A stretch of 64,000 nucleotides of DNA from Methylocapsa sp. S129 (GCF_009765995.1 NZ_LMUI01000059.1:273048-337047), one strand, 5' to 3'; positions 51,383 to 60,960 are shown, counted from the first letter of the stretch. Translations and numbers: made by a program. Notes: generated by a model from the letters alone, not told the origin.

Positions 51383-52336
51383 ATGAAATCGATCCTCACG
51401 ATCGGCGAGATTCTCGTCGAGATCATGGCGACCGATAAGGGAGACGGCTTCCTTGAGCCGGTCTCGCTGGTTGGCCCCTTCCCGTCCGGAGCGCCGGCGA
51501 TCTTCATCGATCAGGCGGCGCGATTTGGTCAGCCAAGCGCGATCATCAGTTGCGTGGGCGACGATGATTTCGGCCGAGTGAACCTCGATCGTCTGCGTCG
51601 TGACGGCGTCAATGTTGAAGGCGTTCGCATCGATCCCGAGATGGCGACCGGCAGCGCATTCGTGCGATATCGGCCCGATGGCTCGCGCTCATTTGTGTTC
51701 AACATCAAACACAGCGCATCGGGCCAGCTTGCGCTTGATGGGGCGGCCCGCGCGGTTCTAAGCCGCAGCGACCATCTTCATGTGATGGGCACGGCTCTGT
51801 TCTCGCCGCGCATTATCGATATTGTCCTCGACTGCGTTGTGGCCATACGGGCTCGTGGAGGGACGATTTCGTTCGATCCCAATCTTCGCCCGGAGATTTT
51901 GAACCTGCCAGGGCTCCGGCAAGCCTGCGAAACCCTGTTCCGCCGCTGCGACCTCTACTTGCCAAGCGGAACCGAACTCTATCTCTTCACCGACGCCAAG
52001 GAAGAGAAAGCCGCCATAGCAGAAATTCTCGGCCACGGCGTGCAAGCGATCGTCCACAAACGCGGCGCGAACGGCGCCTGCTATTTCGACGCGGCTGCAC
52101 ATTTGCAGCAACCAGGATTTCAGGTCGACGAGGTCGATCCGACCGGCGCCGGCGATTGCTTTGGCGCAACATTCGTCAGTTGCTGGCTTCGCGACATGCC
52201 CCCAAGTCTTTGCCTGGCTTATGCGGCGGCGAGCGGCGCTTTGGCGGTAACTCGGCAAGGCCCCATGGAGGGCGCCGCGAGCCAAGGCGATCTCGACGCC
52301 TTTCTCGCCGCTCATTCTCAGAAGCACCCGTCATGA
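51383..52336 (+). CDS. PfkB-family sugar kinase (tagatose/fructose type)
   Basis: A 317-residue ribokinase-fold kinase. 'GEILVEIMATDKGDGFLEPV' opens the protein, and the C-terminal PfkB signature 'DPTGAGDCFGATFVSCW' holds the catalytic Asp. It starts 3 bp after the SDR stop and ends in ATGA overlap with the GatZ-type gene. It likely phosphorylates D-tagatose or D-fructose produced by the dehydrogenase. Confidence 0.87.
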   Translation: MKSILTIGEILVEIMATDKGDGFLEPVSLVGPFPSGAPAIFIDQAARFGQPSAIISCVGDDDFGRVNLDRLRRDGVNVEGVRIDPEMATGSAFVRYRPDGSRSFVFNIKHSASGQLALDGAARAVLSRSDHLHVMGTALFSPRIIDIVLDCVVAIRARGGTISFDPNLRPEILNLPGLRQACETLFRRCDLYLPSGTELYLFTDAKEEKAAIAEILGHGVQAIVHKRGANGACYFDAAAHLQQPGFQVDEVDPTGAGDCFGATFVSCWLRDMPPSLCLAYAAASGALAVTRQGPMEGAASQGDLDAFLAAHSQKHPS

Positions 52337-53607
52337 GCCGGCCGTTGCCGGCGCTCGTTAGTCAACGCCTGACCGACGGCCATGCCGGCGTTACGTCGGT
52401 CTGTACAGCCCATCCCACGGTTATTGAGGCGGCGCTCTCCCTTGGGCTTCGCAGCGGCCGGCGCGTCCTGATCGAGGCGACCTGCAACCAGGTCAACCAA
52501 CACGGCGGATATACCGGAATGACGCCGGCTGACTTCCGGCGGTTCGTGGAGGCCATCGCAGCACGCGTCGGCTTTGATCCCGCTCGCATCATCCTCGGAG
52601 GCGATCATCTCGGTCCCAACCCGTGGAAACATCTGGCCGCGGCCGATGCCATGGATCGGGCAAGAGCGATGATCGAAGCCTATGCCCAGTCCGGCTTCAC
52701 CAAGTTACATCTCGATACCAGTATGGGGTGCGCAGGCGAACCGGCAGCGCTTGCCGACGAGTTGACCGCCGAGCGCGCCGCTTCATTGGCGAAAGTCGCG
52801 GAAACTGCCGTCGTAGACAGTCCAGCCCCCGTTTATGTCATCGGCACGGAGGTGCCTGTGCCCGGCGGCGCGCAGCACGCATTGGCGTCCGTTGCGGTTA
52901 CGCGGCCGGAAGCAGCGCTGCAGACCGTCGCCGTGCATCGACAAGCCTTCAAAAAGGCCGGGCTGGAGGCGGCTTTTGGCCGGGCCATCGGCGTGGTGGT
53001 GCAACCGGGCGTCGAATTCGCGAGCGCCGAGGTCGTTCCATACCAGCCCGAGAAGGCAAAAAACCTGACGGCGGCTCTGTCCGACCTACCCGGGTTCATA
53101 TTCGAGGCGCATTCCACCGATTATCAACCCACCGACTGCCTCGAAGCTTTGGTCGGAGACGGGTTCTCAATCCTCAAGGTCGGCCCTTGGCTAACGTTTG
53201 CGCTGCGTGAGGCGCTCTACGGACTCGATTGTATCGCGGATGCCCTCAATCCGGCTCCGCGCGAGGACAGCCTACCGGCCGCTATGGAAGCCCTGATGCT
53301 GAAGGAGCCCGAAAACTGGCGCAAATATTATGACGGGAGCGCAGATCAACTCAGGCTTCAGCGTCACTTCAGTTTCAGCGACCGCATTAGATATTATTGG
53401 CCACACCCAGAAGCGCGATCCGCCGTTGAAAGGCTTTTCACCAAGCTTGGCGACGAACGAATTCCTGAGCCGCTAATCAGCCAATATCTAGGCGCCTTGT
53501 ACCCGGAAGTTGTCGACGGATCGTTGACCGCAAGACCCAAAAATCTGGTGGTCGGCGCTATACAACAGGTTCTGATGCGGTACGAGGAAGCTTGCAGTCA
53601 TCGCTAG
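52333..53607 (+). CDS. gatZ: Tagatose-1,6-bisphosphate aldolase accessory subunit (GatZ/KbaZ)
   Basis: A 424-residue GatZ/KbaZ-type protein. Landmarks are 'VCTAHPTVIEAALSLGL', 'VLIEATCNQVNQHGGYTGMT', 'ILGGDHLGPNPWKHL' and 'HLDTSMGCAGEP', with 'PGFIFEAHSTDYQPTDCLEA' later. These are the TIM-barrel blocks of the family. In enterobacteria GatZ stabilises the GatY aldolase; in alphaproteobacteria GatZ-like proteins occur with a kinase and without GatY. It ends the polyol operon and starts inside the kinase stop (ATGA). Confidence 0.88.
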   Translation: MSRPLPALVSQRLTDGHAGVTSVCTAHPTVIEAALSLGLRSGRRVLIEATCNQVNQHGGYTGMTPADFRRFVEAIAARVGFDPARIILGGDHLGPNPWKHLAAADAMDRARAMIEAYAQSGFTKLHLDTSMGCAGEPAALADELTAERAASLAKVAETAVVDSPAPVYVIGTEVPVPGGAQHALASVAVTRPEAALQTVAVHRQAFKKAGLEAAFGRAIGVVVQPGVEFASAEVVPYQPEKAKNLTAALSDLPGFIFEAHSTDYQPTDCLEALVGDGFSILKVGPWLTFALREALYGLDCIADALNPAPREDSLPAAMEALMLKEPENWRKYYDGSADQLRLQRHFSFSDRIRYYWPHPEARSAVERLFTKLGDERIPEPLISQYLGALYPEVVDGSLTARPKNLVVGAIQQVLMRYEEACSHR

Positions 53608-53922
53608 ACTAGATCTCTCACCGGCGATGTCTGCGTCAGATCGCGTACTTGCTCTGCATGGCGATGGCCGCTCTCCCGAGCCAAATCGGCGCGGCAGCGT
53701 CGACAGCGGCCGGGTCAGAGCGAGGAACGAAGGCCAGCTTTCATGTGCGTGGGTCCGAAGCCTGTGACGCCGCCAAATCTTGACCTTCGACTTTGGCGGT
53801 GGGATCGACTCTCCACGTGCCACAAAACAGTGACGCTTGGTTCCATAAGTCTCCTTATCCGAATCTGTTCAGGCCGCCCTCATATGCTTCGTCGCGGCGC
53901 ATAGGATGGAGCGGCGCGGGAT
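53608..53922. other. Region without a recognised gene
   Basis: Follows the polyol operon. No ORF here has protein-like composition or a recognised motif, and no repeat array or RNA gene is apparent. It adjoins the aldehyde dehydrogenase relic and probably is decayed sequence. Confidence 0.35.
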
Positions 53923-54160
53923 TTACGCCTCTGGCAACTCGCCGAGCGTCTCGACATGCTGCTCGATCACGTCGGCGAGCCGGTGCAGGAGCTTGCCGCT
54001 TCGATCGCCCGCGCTGTCTCTGCGTTGCCGCAATCGGGAACGGCTCCCAACCGCTCGCCCGTCGCCGGATTGTCGATGGTCAGCGATTTGCCGCTATCGG
54101 CGGCGATCCACTGGCCCGGACAAAAGCCTCTTCGCGTTTGAATTCGAGCTTCTTCAACAT
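53923..54160 (-). pseudogene. Succinate-semialdehyde dehydrogenase (GabD-like) N-terminal relic
   Basis: Three frame pieces on the minus strand add up to the start of a GabD-type aldehyde dehydrogenase: 'MLKKLEFKREEAF' from ATG 54160, then 'GQWIAADSGKSLTIDNPATG' and 'ERLGAVPDCGNAETARAIEA', then after a deletion 'GKLLHRLADVIEQHVETLGE' up to a stop at 53923. The cofactor-binding and catalytic domains are gone. It carries at least two frame disruptions and a deletion, so it is well decayed. Confidence 0.7.
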
Positions 54161-54194
54161 GGGGCGGCTCTCCTCGTCCCAACTAGGCTGGAGC

Positions 54195-55568
54195 TCACGT
54201 CCGAGCATATACCGCCAACGAATGATATTGGATGTGCCGATTTAGAACTCCAGTGGGATCTAGAGCCTTTCGTATCTTGTTCATGACAGCGATCTCCGAA
54301 GTTGACCGGCTGCGCCAGAGATGATGGGCCTTTTCTTGACCGATGCCGTGCTCCGCCGAAATCGAGGACGGCCAGTAATGCGACAGGGGCCCATAAACGC
54401 ATTCCTCGATCATCGCCGTTGCGTTCGGAACGGTTCTGTCGTGGCCAATCATAAAGTGGACGTTTCCATCAGCGAGGTGCCCGAAGTAGTATGGCGCCGC
54501 GTCTGGTATCCGCCGTTTCAATGCCCTCTCAACCTCCGCAACGTAGGACGAATAGTGTTGCGGCCACATGCCGACATCGAAAGACAAAACAGACGGATGG
54601 CTACGCTCCACAAATTCGGAACCATCTCGAATAGCCCAAAGCACTTTCTCCTGCTCGGTAGTCTGCGCAAGGGCGCTGTCGGCGATGCACTCCGCCCCAA
54701 CCAACGCGTTCACGAGAATTTCCTCGGCTGGCGTTCCTTCTTCACTCTCTTCCACCTGCGCCAGAAGATAGACCGGATATGTATCAGATAGAGGCGGCGG
54801 AGAGCTGTTCATCACGGCCGACCCGGCTGCTCTGAAATATCGATTCCACATGATTTCCAGCGCCAGCAATGAACCGCCGCATTTAGCCTGCAGCATATCC
54901 ATCACCATCAGCGCATCTTCGACAGAGTTCAGGGCCATCAACAGGCTGGCCGTCCCCGCCGTAGCACGAACGAGCTTCAGGAGCGCTCGGGTTACGATTC
55001 CAAGCGTGCCCTCCGATCCTATGAACAGCTCTTTGAGATCGTAACCGACGTTGTTCTTGACCAGTCCGCCGAGGTCCGAAATCACGCTACCGTCGGCAAG
55101 GACAACTTCGAGGCCCGCCACGTTCGCGCGGGTCATCCCGAAACGCACGACGGAATTGCCCCCGGCATTGGTCGCGACGTTGCCGCCTATCGTGCAACTG
55201 CCTCTAGCCCCGAAATCGACCCCATAGCGCAGGCCGCGTTCGGCGACATAACTGTGCACTTCTTGCAATTTGACGCCGGCCCCGACGAGAACCTGCTTTC
55301 TGATTGGATCTAAATTCTCGATTTTGTTGAGGCGCTCGGTCGATAGTCCGATGAAGTCGGGAGAAACATCTGTTCCCCGAACGAGACCGGTCAACCCGCC
55401 AAGGGTGACGACAGGAAGCGATCGTGAATGCAAGATCGACAGACATTGCGCTACTTCCTCTGTCGAACCGGGCCGAACGATCAAGCCCGGCCCCGTGGCC
55501 TTGTTCGTCAGCACGTTTTTGCCGCCGACAATCATCTCAAACTGCCCCTTTACCTCGCCCGAAATCAT
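54195..55568 (-). CDS. FAD-linked oxidase (GlcD/D-lactate dehydrogenase type)
   Basis: A 457-residue flavoprotein of the D-2-hydroxyacid dehydrogenase group. The PCMH-type FAD domain reads 'GPGLIVRPGSTEEVAQCLSI', 'GARGSCTIGGNVATNAGGNS' and 'LFIGSEGTLGIVTRALLKLV'. The C-terminal domain has 'YYFGHLADGNVHFMIGHDR' and 'SAEHGIGQEKAHHL', with the conserved His and Glu. It probably oxidises a D-2-hydroxy acid. Its ATG overlaps the upstream TPP enzyme stop (ATGA). It is the last gene of the long leftward operon. Confidence 0.87.
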   Translation of the reverse strand: MISGEVKGQFEMIVGGKNVLTNKATGPGLIVRPGSTEEVAQCLSILHSRSLPVVTLGGLTGLVRGTDVSPDFIGLSTERLNKIENLDPIRKQVLVGAGVKLQEVHSYVAERGLRYGVDFGARGSCTIGGNVATNAGGNSVVRFGMTRANVAGLEVVLADGSVISDLGGLVKNNVGYDLKELFIGSEGTLGIVTRALLKLVRATAGTASLLMALNSVEDALMVMDMLQAKCGGSLLALEIMWNRYFRAAGSAVMNSSPPPLSDTYPVYLLAQVEESEEGTPAEEILVNALVGAECIADSALAQTTEQEKVLWAIRDGSEFVERSHPSVLSFDVGMWPQHYSSYVAEVERALKRRIPDAAPYYFGHLADGNVHFMIGHDRTVPNATAMIEECVYGPLSHYWPSSISAEHGIGQEKAHHLWRSRSTSEIAVMNKIRKALDPTGVLNRHIQYHSLAVYART

Positions 55569-57214
55569 CCTGCCGGCGCCTCTGAGAACATAGCGGCTCC
55601 GGAGTCGATTTCGATAAGCGTGGGCTTTCGGCGACTAAAGGCGCCGCGCAACTCTGATTCGAGTTGGTGAAAGGACTCGATGTTCACCGCATGGCAACCG
55701 AAGCCCCGCGCAATCATCTGGAAATCCGGCGTGTACAGATCGACGCCGATTGTCGGAATATCGGCCGAGCGCATGGCGTCGCGAATCTCGCCATACGCCC
55801 TATTGTTCCAGAGAATGATAGGTAAGCTCACCTCATTCTCCACGGCTGTCGTCAGCTCTTCGATCGAATATAAGAAGCTGCCGTCGCCCACGATGGCGAT
55901 GACTTGCCTGTCTGGGCAGCCGATTTTCGCTCCGATGGCGGCAGGCACCGCGCTTCCAAGCGTTCCATAGCCATTGGGAAACAGCCACGCGCCGGGTCTG
56001 GCCGAGGGGAAGTAATGATTGCCGGTGTATGCGAGCTGCGTAGAGTCGGCGCAGATCAGAGCGTCCGGCTCGAACACCTTGGCCATAGTCCGTAACACCA
56101 GCTTGTGCTTCGGCGCTTCCGCCGACCAGCCGTGGCACGATTCCAGGCTTGCTCTGACGGCAGCGACGCGTCTTTTCGCATCATTCTCCGCCCGAGGAAG
56201 CTTTTCGTCGCAGGCGAGACAAATCGCTCTGAGCCCTGCGGTCGCGTCCGCCAATATCGCGACCTCGGGAAGATAGTTCATGGTCAATTGTTTTGGGTCG
56301 ATATCGAGCCTGATCAGCACCCCCTCGATCCTGTATCTGTTGCAAGTGTAGAGCAGATCGGTTTCGCTGAGTTCAGTGCCGACGGCAAGCACCACGTCGG
56401 CTTCGGCTATGAACTCGGCGACTGCCTGAAAAGGCAGACTCGACCCGAGAGAAAGCGGATCGGATTCCGGCAAGATTCCCTTGCCGGTGTTTGTCGTGAC
56501 AACCGGTGCGCCTAAGCGTCGAGCTAGACGGCCTACCTCTTCGCTAGCTCCTCGAGCGCCGCCTCCGGCGATAATCAGAGGGCGCCGGGCGGATGTAAGC
56601 AGTTTTGCCGCCTCCAGAACCGCCGCGGGCTGCGGTCCAGGCCGATAGACGACGGGTTTGCGCGCCGCTGGAACGTCGACAGGGGACGCAAGCAGGTTGC
56701 GCGGGACTTCGATGAACGATGGGCGCGGTCGACAGATCTCCATCAACGACATCGCGCGGTGAAAGATTTCCTCGATATTGGATGCTTCGAGCAAGGTGTG
56801 GGAGAAGGCCGCGATCTGTTCTTGGACTGCGGACTGAGACTTCGTCTCGTGAAGTGCGCCGCGTCCGACGCCGATCTCAGCAATCAGATTGTTCGCAACG
56901 ATTACCAGCATCGGAATCGAATCCGAATAGGCTTCCGCGATGCCGGTCGACGCGTTGAGGACGCCAGGGCCGGTAATCAGCATGCAGGCTGCGACACGGC
57001 CCGTGGCGAAAGCGTAGCCGTACGCCATGAACGCTGCGCCCTGTTCGTGACGAGGCGTGATGTGCCTGATCCGACGGTCTGGCAGAGACCGGTAGAAGTC
57101 GACGGTGTGAATGCCCGGGATCGAAAAAATGGTGTCGACCCCATAGACCTCCATCAGCCGAAGGATCGCATCTGCGACGGTCGTTTTCTTTGCCACTGCG
57201 GGGGGCGTAGTCAA
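55565..57214 (-). CDS. Thiamine diphosphate-dependent enzyme (acetolactate synthase-like)
   Basis: A 549-residue ThDP enzyme of the ALS/benzoylformate decarboxylase group. The N-terminal domain carries 'VYGVDTIFSIPGIHTVDFYR' with the catalytic Glu in 'HITPRHEQGAAFMAYGYA'. The ThDP-binding 'IVGDGSFLYSIEELTTAVEN' follows 'GSAVPAAIGAKIG' near residue 410. The start is a TTG at 57214 in TTGA overlap with the amidohydrolase stop; a GTG at 57196 is an alternative. It would decarboxylate or ligate a 2-keto acid made in the pathway. Confidence 0.85.
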   Translation of the reverse strand: MTTPPAVAKKTTVADAILRLMEVYGVDTIFSIPGIHTVDFYRSLPDRRIRHITPRHEQGAAFMAYGYAFATGRVAACMLITGPGVLNASTGIAEAYSDSIPMLVIVANNLIAEIGVGRGALHETKSQSAVQEQIAAFSHTLLEASNIEEIFHRAMSLMEICRPRPSFIEVPRNLLASPVDVPAARKPVVYRPGPQPAAVLEAAKLLTSARRPLIIAGGGARGASEEVGRLARRLGAPVVTTNTGKGILPESDPLSLGSSLPFQAVAEFIAEADVVLAVGTELSETDLLYTCNRYRIEGVLIRLDIDPKQLTMNYLPEVAILADATAGLRAICLACDEKLPRAENDAKRRVAAVRASLESCHGWSAEAPKHKLVLRTMAKVFEPDALICADSTQLAYTGNHYFPSARPGAWLFPNGYGTLGSAVPAAIGAKIGCPDRQVIAIVGDGSFLYSIEELTTAVENEVSLPIILWNNRAYGEIRDAMRSADIPTIGVDLYTPDFQMIARGFGCHAVNIESFHQLESELRGAFSRRKPTLIEIDSGAAMFSEAPAG

Positions 57215-58410
57215 TTGGGCGCCCCACCCTTTGTGACCGCCAGGATCGTGCGCGCGATCTTGCGAGTCGCTTCGATCAGATCGGCTGTCCCGATGTGCTC
57301 TTCGGGCGTATGAGCCCACTTCTCATCGCCCGGCCCGAGCCCAATCGTCGGAATGCCCGCCTCGTTCATAAAGGTGCCGTTGACTCCAAAACGCCATGCC
57401 GAGACTGACGGGCGGGCGCCGTCAACGTCTGCCGCCGCGACGATGGCGGCCTGCGCGACCGCGCTGCTCTCGGGCGTGAACATCAGCGGATAATGGTTCG
57501 TCGCCTCTATGCTCCACCTGGATCCTTCAAGATCTCCGTAGGTGGATCGAAGGATCAACTGAAGCTCACTCAGGCATGTCTGTGGGGTTTCGCCCCTTAC
57601 ATATCGACGATCCACCCGCATCTCGACCAGATCGGGAACAACGGCCGTCCCATTATCTGGATATGAGTGCATCCCTGTGATTGTGACGGTCGCGGGGCCA
57701 AGCAATTCGTCGTTTGCGAGACCTTCGGCATAGCTTTGCAGCCGCTGGATGAATTCGGTAGTCAAATAGATCGCATTGAGCCCGTTCGACGGCTCCGACG
57801 CGTGAGACGTACGGCCAATGAGCTTGACTTTGCATTCGAGCTTTCCGCGATGCCCGAGATAGACCTGCCCTCTCGTCGACTCCACGGAGATACCGAAGTC
57901 GGCTCGGAGTCCGCCTTCGATGACTGACTTAACCCCTTTGGGGGAGTCCGTCTCTTCCTCAACATCTGCAACGACGACCACATTCCCACCGGGCCGCAAA
58001 CCAGCGCGCTTGAGCGCTCCAACTGCATGGACGGCGGCAATGACGTTGCACTTCATATCGCAGGAACCCCGACCGAAGATCGCCTGCCCGCTTTCGCCCC
58101 ACCGGCCAGCATCGACGAGTTCGCCAGAAAACGGAGTCTTCATTGCGCCTACAGGGACGTGATCGATGTGGCCGTTGACCATTACCGACGGACCCGTCCC
58201 GCTGCCAAACAGAGATCCGATCACATTGCCATTTGCATCGATCCTCACGTCATCGAATTGCTGGCTTCGCATCTGTTCTGCGACGAACTGGGCGACACGA
58301 GCCTCCTCTCCGGTAAGGCTCTCGATTTGAACGGCTCTCCGGCAAGCGTCGATCAGCTCAACGGGGTCAATGGCCGCATCGATAGCCGCACCGATAGAGT
58401 TATTAGACAA
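57211..58410 (-). CDS. M20-family amidohydrolase (ArgE/DapE type)
   Basis: A 399-residue zinc hydrolase. Metal sites are visible: His in 'VMVNGHIDHVPVGAM', Asp in 'FGRGSCDMKCNVIAAVHAVG', and Glu pair in 'VVVADVEEETDSPKG'. 'LGHRGKLECKVKLIGRTSHA' opens the lid domain and 'GPGDEKWAHTPEEHI' carries the last His. It likely removes an N-acyl or carbamoyl group from an amino compound. It is coupled to the ThDP enzyme by TTGA. Confidence 0.87.
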   Translation of the reverse strand: MSNNSIGAAIDAAIDPVELIDACRRAVQIESLTGEEARVAQFVAEQMRSQQFDDVRIDANGNVIGSLFGSGTGPSVMVNGHIDHVPVGAMKTPFSGELVDAGRWGESGQAIFGRGSCDMKCNVIAAVHAVGALKRAGLRPGGNVVVVADVEEETDSPKGVKSVIEGGLRADFGISVESTRGQVYLGHRGKLECKVKLIGRTSHASEPSNGLNAIYLTTEFIQRLQSYAEGLANDELLGPATVTITGMHSYPDNGTAVVPDLVEMRVDRRYVRGETPQTCLSELQLILRSTYGDLEGSRWSIEATNHYPLMFTPESSAVAQAAIVAAADVDGARPSVSAWRFGVNGTFMNEAGIPTIGLGPGDEKWAHTPEEHIGTADLIEATRKIARTILAVTKGGAPN

Positions 58411-58496
58411 CTGGTTCTCCTCTTGGTCAGCGCGATGACAGATATGGATTCACGGAAATTGAAGGTGGCGCGATCGCCGAACCGTGTGGCCGCTCG

Positions 58497-59168
58497 TCAT
58501 CTTTGCGAGTACTTCTCCAGCGAGCTCATGATATGTGTGGTCAAGGATCGAGCGGCTTCGTCGGGGTCGCCGGAGGCGATCGCTTCGACGAGGGGTAAGT
58601 GCTCGCGCGCAACATCCGCGAGATTGACATATCCGCCATTGTCCAGGATCAGCGCGAGCCTCATGTGATCGAAGAGCAGGTTGGACATTTTTTCGATGTA
58701 GGGATTTCCCGCCATCCGCCAAAGCGCTTGGTGGAACTCTAGCTCGGCTTCGACGAGGCCGGCTAGGTCGCTGCTCCGGGCCCGGTCCGCCATCTTTTCG
58801 ATCAGTTCTCGGAGTTCGAGGAGATCACGGTTGCTATGGTTGAGAGTCACGGCGCGTATCGCCAACCCCTCAATCGCATTGCGCACGACGTAGAGTTCTC
58901 GGATTCTCTCCAAGTCCATTTGGATGACTGAGGGTCCATAATGAACCCGATTTTCAAGAAGCCCTGCTTCCGTAAGTCTGTTGACTGCCTCACGAACAGG
59001 CGCACGGCTGACCCCGAGCGACTTGGCGATCATCGCCTCAACGATCCGCTCACCCTGCAGGAATTGACCAGTTAGAATCTTGTTTCTGAGGTCGAGATAG
59101 ACCTGGGATGCAACTGATTGTCGTCGAATGACCGAAACGGTCTCGTCGTCTGACTTTAAAGATTTCAT
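58497..59168 (-). CDS. GntR-family (FCD) transcriptional regulator
   Basis: A 223-residue regulator: HTH 'VYLDLRNKILTGQFLQGERI' with 'AMIAKSLGVSRAPVREAVNR', then an FCD domain ('YVVRNAIEGLAIRAVTLNHS') with metal-ligand-like residues ('ELEFHQALWRMAGNPYIEKM'). It lies inside the leftward operon between the aminotransferase and amidohydrolase genes and probably controls the pathway in response to an intermediate. No TGATCA palindrome was found beside it, so it is likely unrelated in specificity to the other two. Confidence 0.87.
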   Translation of the reverse strand: MKSLKSDDETVSVIRRQSVASQVYLDLRNKILTGQFLQGERIVEAMIAKSLGVSRAPVREAVNRLTEAGLLENRVHYGPSVIQMDLERIRELYVVRNAIEGLAIRAVTLNHSNRDLLELRELIEKMADRARSSDLAGLVEAELEFHQALWRMAGNPYIEKMSNLLFDHMRLALILDNGGYVNLADVAREHLPLVEAIASGDPDEAARSLTTHIMSSLEKYSQR

Positions 59169-59216
59169 TGAGCATCCTTGGTTCTTGCCCCAAGGTCCTT
59201 TCTTGGAATTCCGAGA

Positions 59217-60536
59217 TCAGACTGCGTTCATCGCGAGTGGTCGCACAGCGCGGCCAACGCGGTGAGCCGCCCGGTCCAGAGCTTCAGCGATTTCGGTCGC
59301 TTCAGCGTCGCTGAGGATGAGTGGAGGAAAAAGTTTCAGACTGGGCGGATCGATTTCGGCAACGCTGTGGCAGAAAACGCCCTCAGCGAATATCTCTCGA
59401 TAGAGCGCGCGGCCGATCTCGCGACTGGCCACCTCAACTGAAACGGCGAGACCGAACGAGGACACAGCCGTGAGCATGTCCGGGCGCCGCTGGCAGACGG
59501 CCTCGAGTCGTTGCTTAAGCAGAGCGGCGACGCGCCTTACGTTCGCAAGAAGCTCTGGACTCGACGCAACGTCGAGTACCTTCGCCGCGACAATACAGCT
59601 AATTTCATTGCCCCCGAGGCTGGAAATATAGGCGAAGCGATGCTGGTTCATGCACTCTTCGTAGATCGATTCTCGCATGAGAACCGCGCTGGCGGGATAG
59701 AGTCCCCCAGACAGGCCCTTGCCCGTGATCATCATGTCAGGCTCGACGTCGTATTGCTCGGTAGCCCAAAGGGCGCCGGTCCGCCCAAGGCCCGTCCGTG
59801 TTTCGTCTATGATGAACAGAGCGCCACGCTCCGCGCACAGACGCGCCGCGGTTTCGAAGAAGTCCTTAGATGCCGGCCGGAACGTCTCGTAGTCCATGGG
59901 CTCAATGATGAACGCCGCAATTTCACTGGTAAGGAGCCGATCCAACTCGGCAATGCCGCCAAATCGCTCCAGGAACGTGGCGCAACCGGGCAAATTGTAA
60001 TGATCGATGACGCCTTCCTCCGGTGATCCGGTGACGGTCGCCGCGAAACCGGTATGTCCGTGATAGCCGTGCCGATAGGCCAGCATGCGCCGCCGCTTGG
60101 TGACTCGGAAGGCGAACATGGTTGCGAGATCGACCGACAGCGTCGAGCATAGCGTAATGACGCTGCGATTCAGCGAAGGCTTGGGGGCCAGCGCCGCCAG
60201 TTGGTCCTGCAGCTTGAGATACTCGGAATTCGGAACCGACCACAATCCGGTATCGCGTCCGTCATTGAGCGCCTGCTGCAGAGCCTTCAGGACTTCTGGA
60301 TGACGGTGGCCAAGCCCATGCACGCCTCCGCCCACGCCGCAGTCGATCAGCCGGCGTTTCCCCTCGACGTCCCAGATGTAAACGCCTTCTCGCTTGCCGA
60401 TGACGAACTCGGCCCCCTTCGCCCGCTGCCGCTCGGCATTGGATCGCCATGACCGCTCAATGAACGCGTTGAAAATCTCCGCGCTGGTAGCGGCGGGTGA
60501 AATCGGAGGAGTGGTCATGCTGCTGTCCTGTTGCAA
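59217..60536 (-). CDS. Class III PLP-dependent aminotransferase
   Basis: A 439-residue aminotransferase. 'YIWDVEGKRRLIDCGVGGGV' opens the fold, 'YRHGYHGHTGFAATVTG' is the PLP-phosphate region, 'LFIIDETRTGLGRTGALWAT' carries the PLP-ring Asp, and the Schiff-base Lys is in 'DMMITGKGLSGGLYP'. This is the omega-amine/ornithine/glutamate-semialdehyde group. With the upstream ureohydrolase it could transaminate a diamine or amino acid released from a guanidino compound. Confidence 0.88.
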   Translation of the reverse strand: MQQDSSMTTPPISPAATSAEIFNAFIERSWRSNAERQRAKGAEFVIGKREGVYIWDVEGKRRLIDCGVGGGVHGLGHRHPEVLKALQQALNDGRDTGLWSVPNSEYLKLQDQLAALAPKPSLNRSVITLCSTLSVDLATMFAFRVTKRRRMLAYRHGYHGHTGFAATVTGSPEEGVIDHYNLPGCATFLERFGGIAELDRLLTSEIAAFIIEPMDYETFRPASKDFFETAARLCAERGALFIIDETRTGLGRTGALWATEQYDVEPDMMITGKGLSGGLYPASAVLMRESIYEECMNQHRFAYISSLGGNEISCIVAAKVLDVASSPELLANVRRVAALLKQRLEAVCQRRPDMLTAVSSFGLAVSVEVASREIGRALYREIFAEGVFCHSVAEIDPPSLKLFPPLILSDAEATEIAEALDRAAHRVGRAVRPLAMNAV

Positions 60537-60911
60537 TCAAGCCTGCCGGAGCGTGAAGTGCCAAACTTTCGAAACGATCTTCCAACCTTCGGCCGTCTTC
60601 ACGAGGGTCAATTCGTCTGTGAACTGCTTCGGCAAGAAAATCTCACGAACTCGGAGGTGAGCGGTCGTCGGCGTCGGTATTTCGATTGAGACGATCCGGT
60701 CTTCTCGGGGGTCATCACGCGACGCGGGAGAGGCTCGACCTCGAACAATCTCCAAATACCGCTCGACGTTCATAATGACAGGAGTCACTTCGGTGAAGCA
60801 GTACAGCATGGCCGCGGGATGGAATATTTTTTCAAAGAGCATAGCATCGCCCGTGTAGAGCGCATCGAAATATTTGTTCGCGAGATCTCTCAACTCGCTC
60901 TCGTTCGACAT
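60537..60911 (-). CDS. NTF2/SnoaL-like protein
   Basis: A 124-residue alpha+beta protein of the NTF2-like superfamily: 'ELRDLANKYFDALYTGDAML' then 'FEKIFHPAAMLYCFTE', and 'DELTLVKTAEGWKIVSKVWH' at the end, the pattern of nuclear-transport-factor-2-like lumazine-binding relatives. ATG 60911 is used; the frame starts at 60998 in overlap with the ureohydrolase gene. Such proteins act as small isomerases, hydrolases or ligand carriers; its role here is unknown. It abuts the aminotransferase start. Confidence 0.75.
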   Translation of the reverse strand: MSNESELRDLANKYFDALYTGDAMLFEKIFHPAAMLYCFTEVTPVIMNVERYLEIVRGRASPASRDDPREDRIVSIEIPTPTTAHLRVREIFLPKQFTDELTLVKTAEGWKIVSKVWHFTLRQA

Positions 60912-60960
60912 CTCTCTCTCCGTTTGAAAGACTATTTTGGCGTGAAAATCTGGCGGCTCG

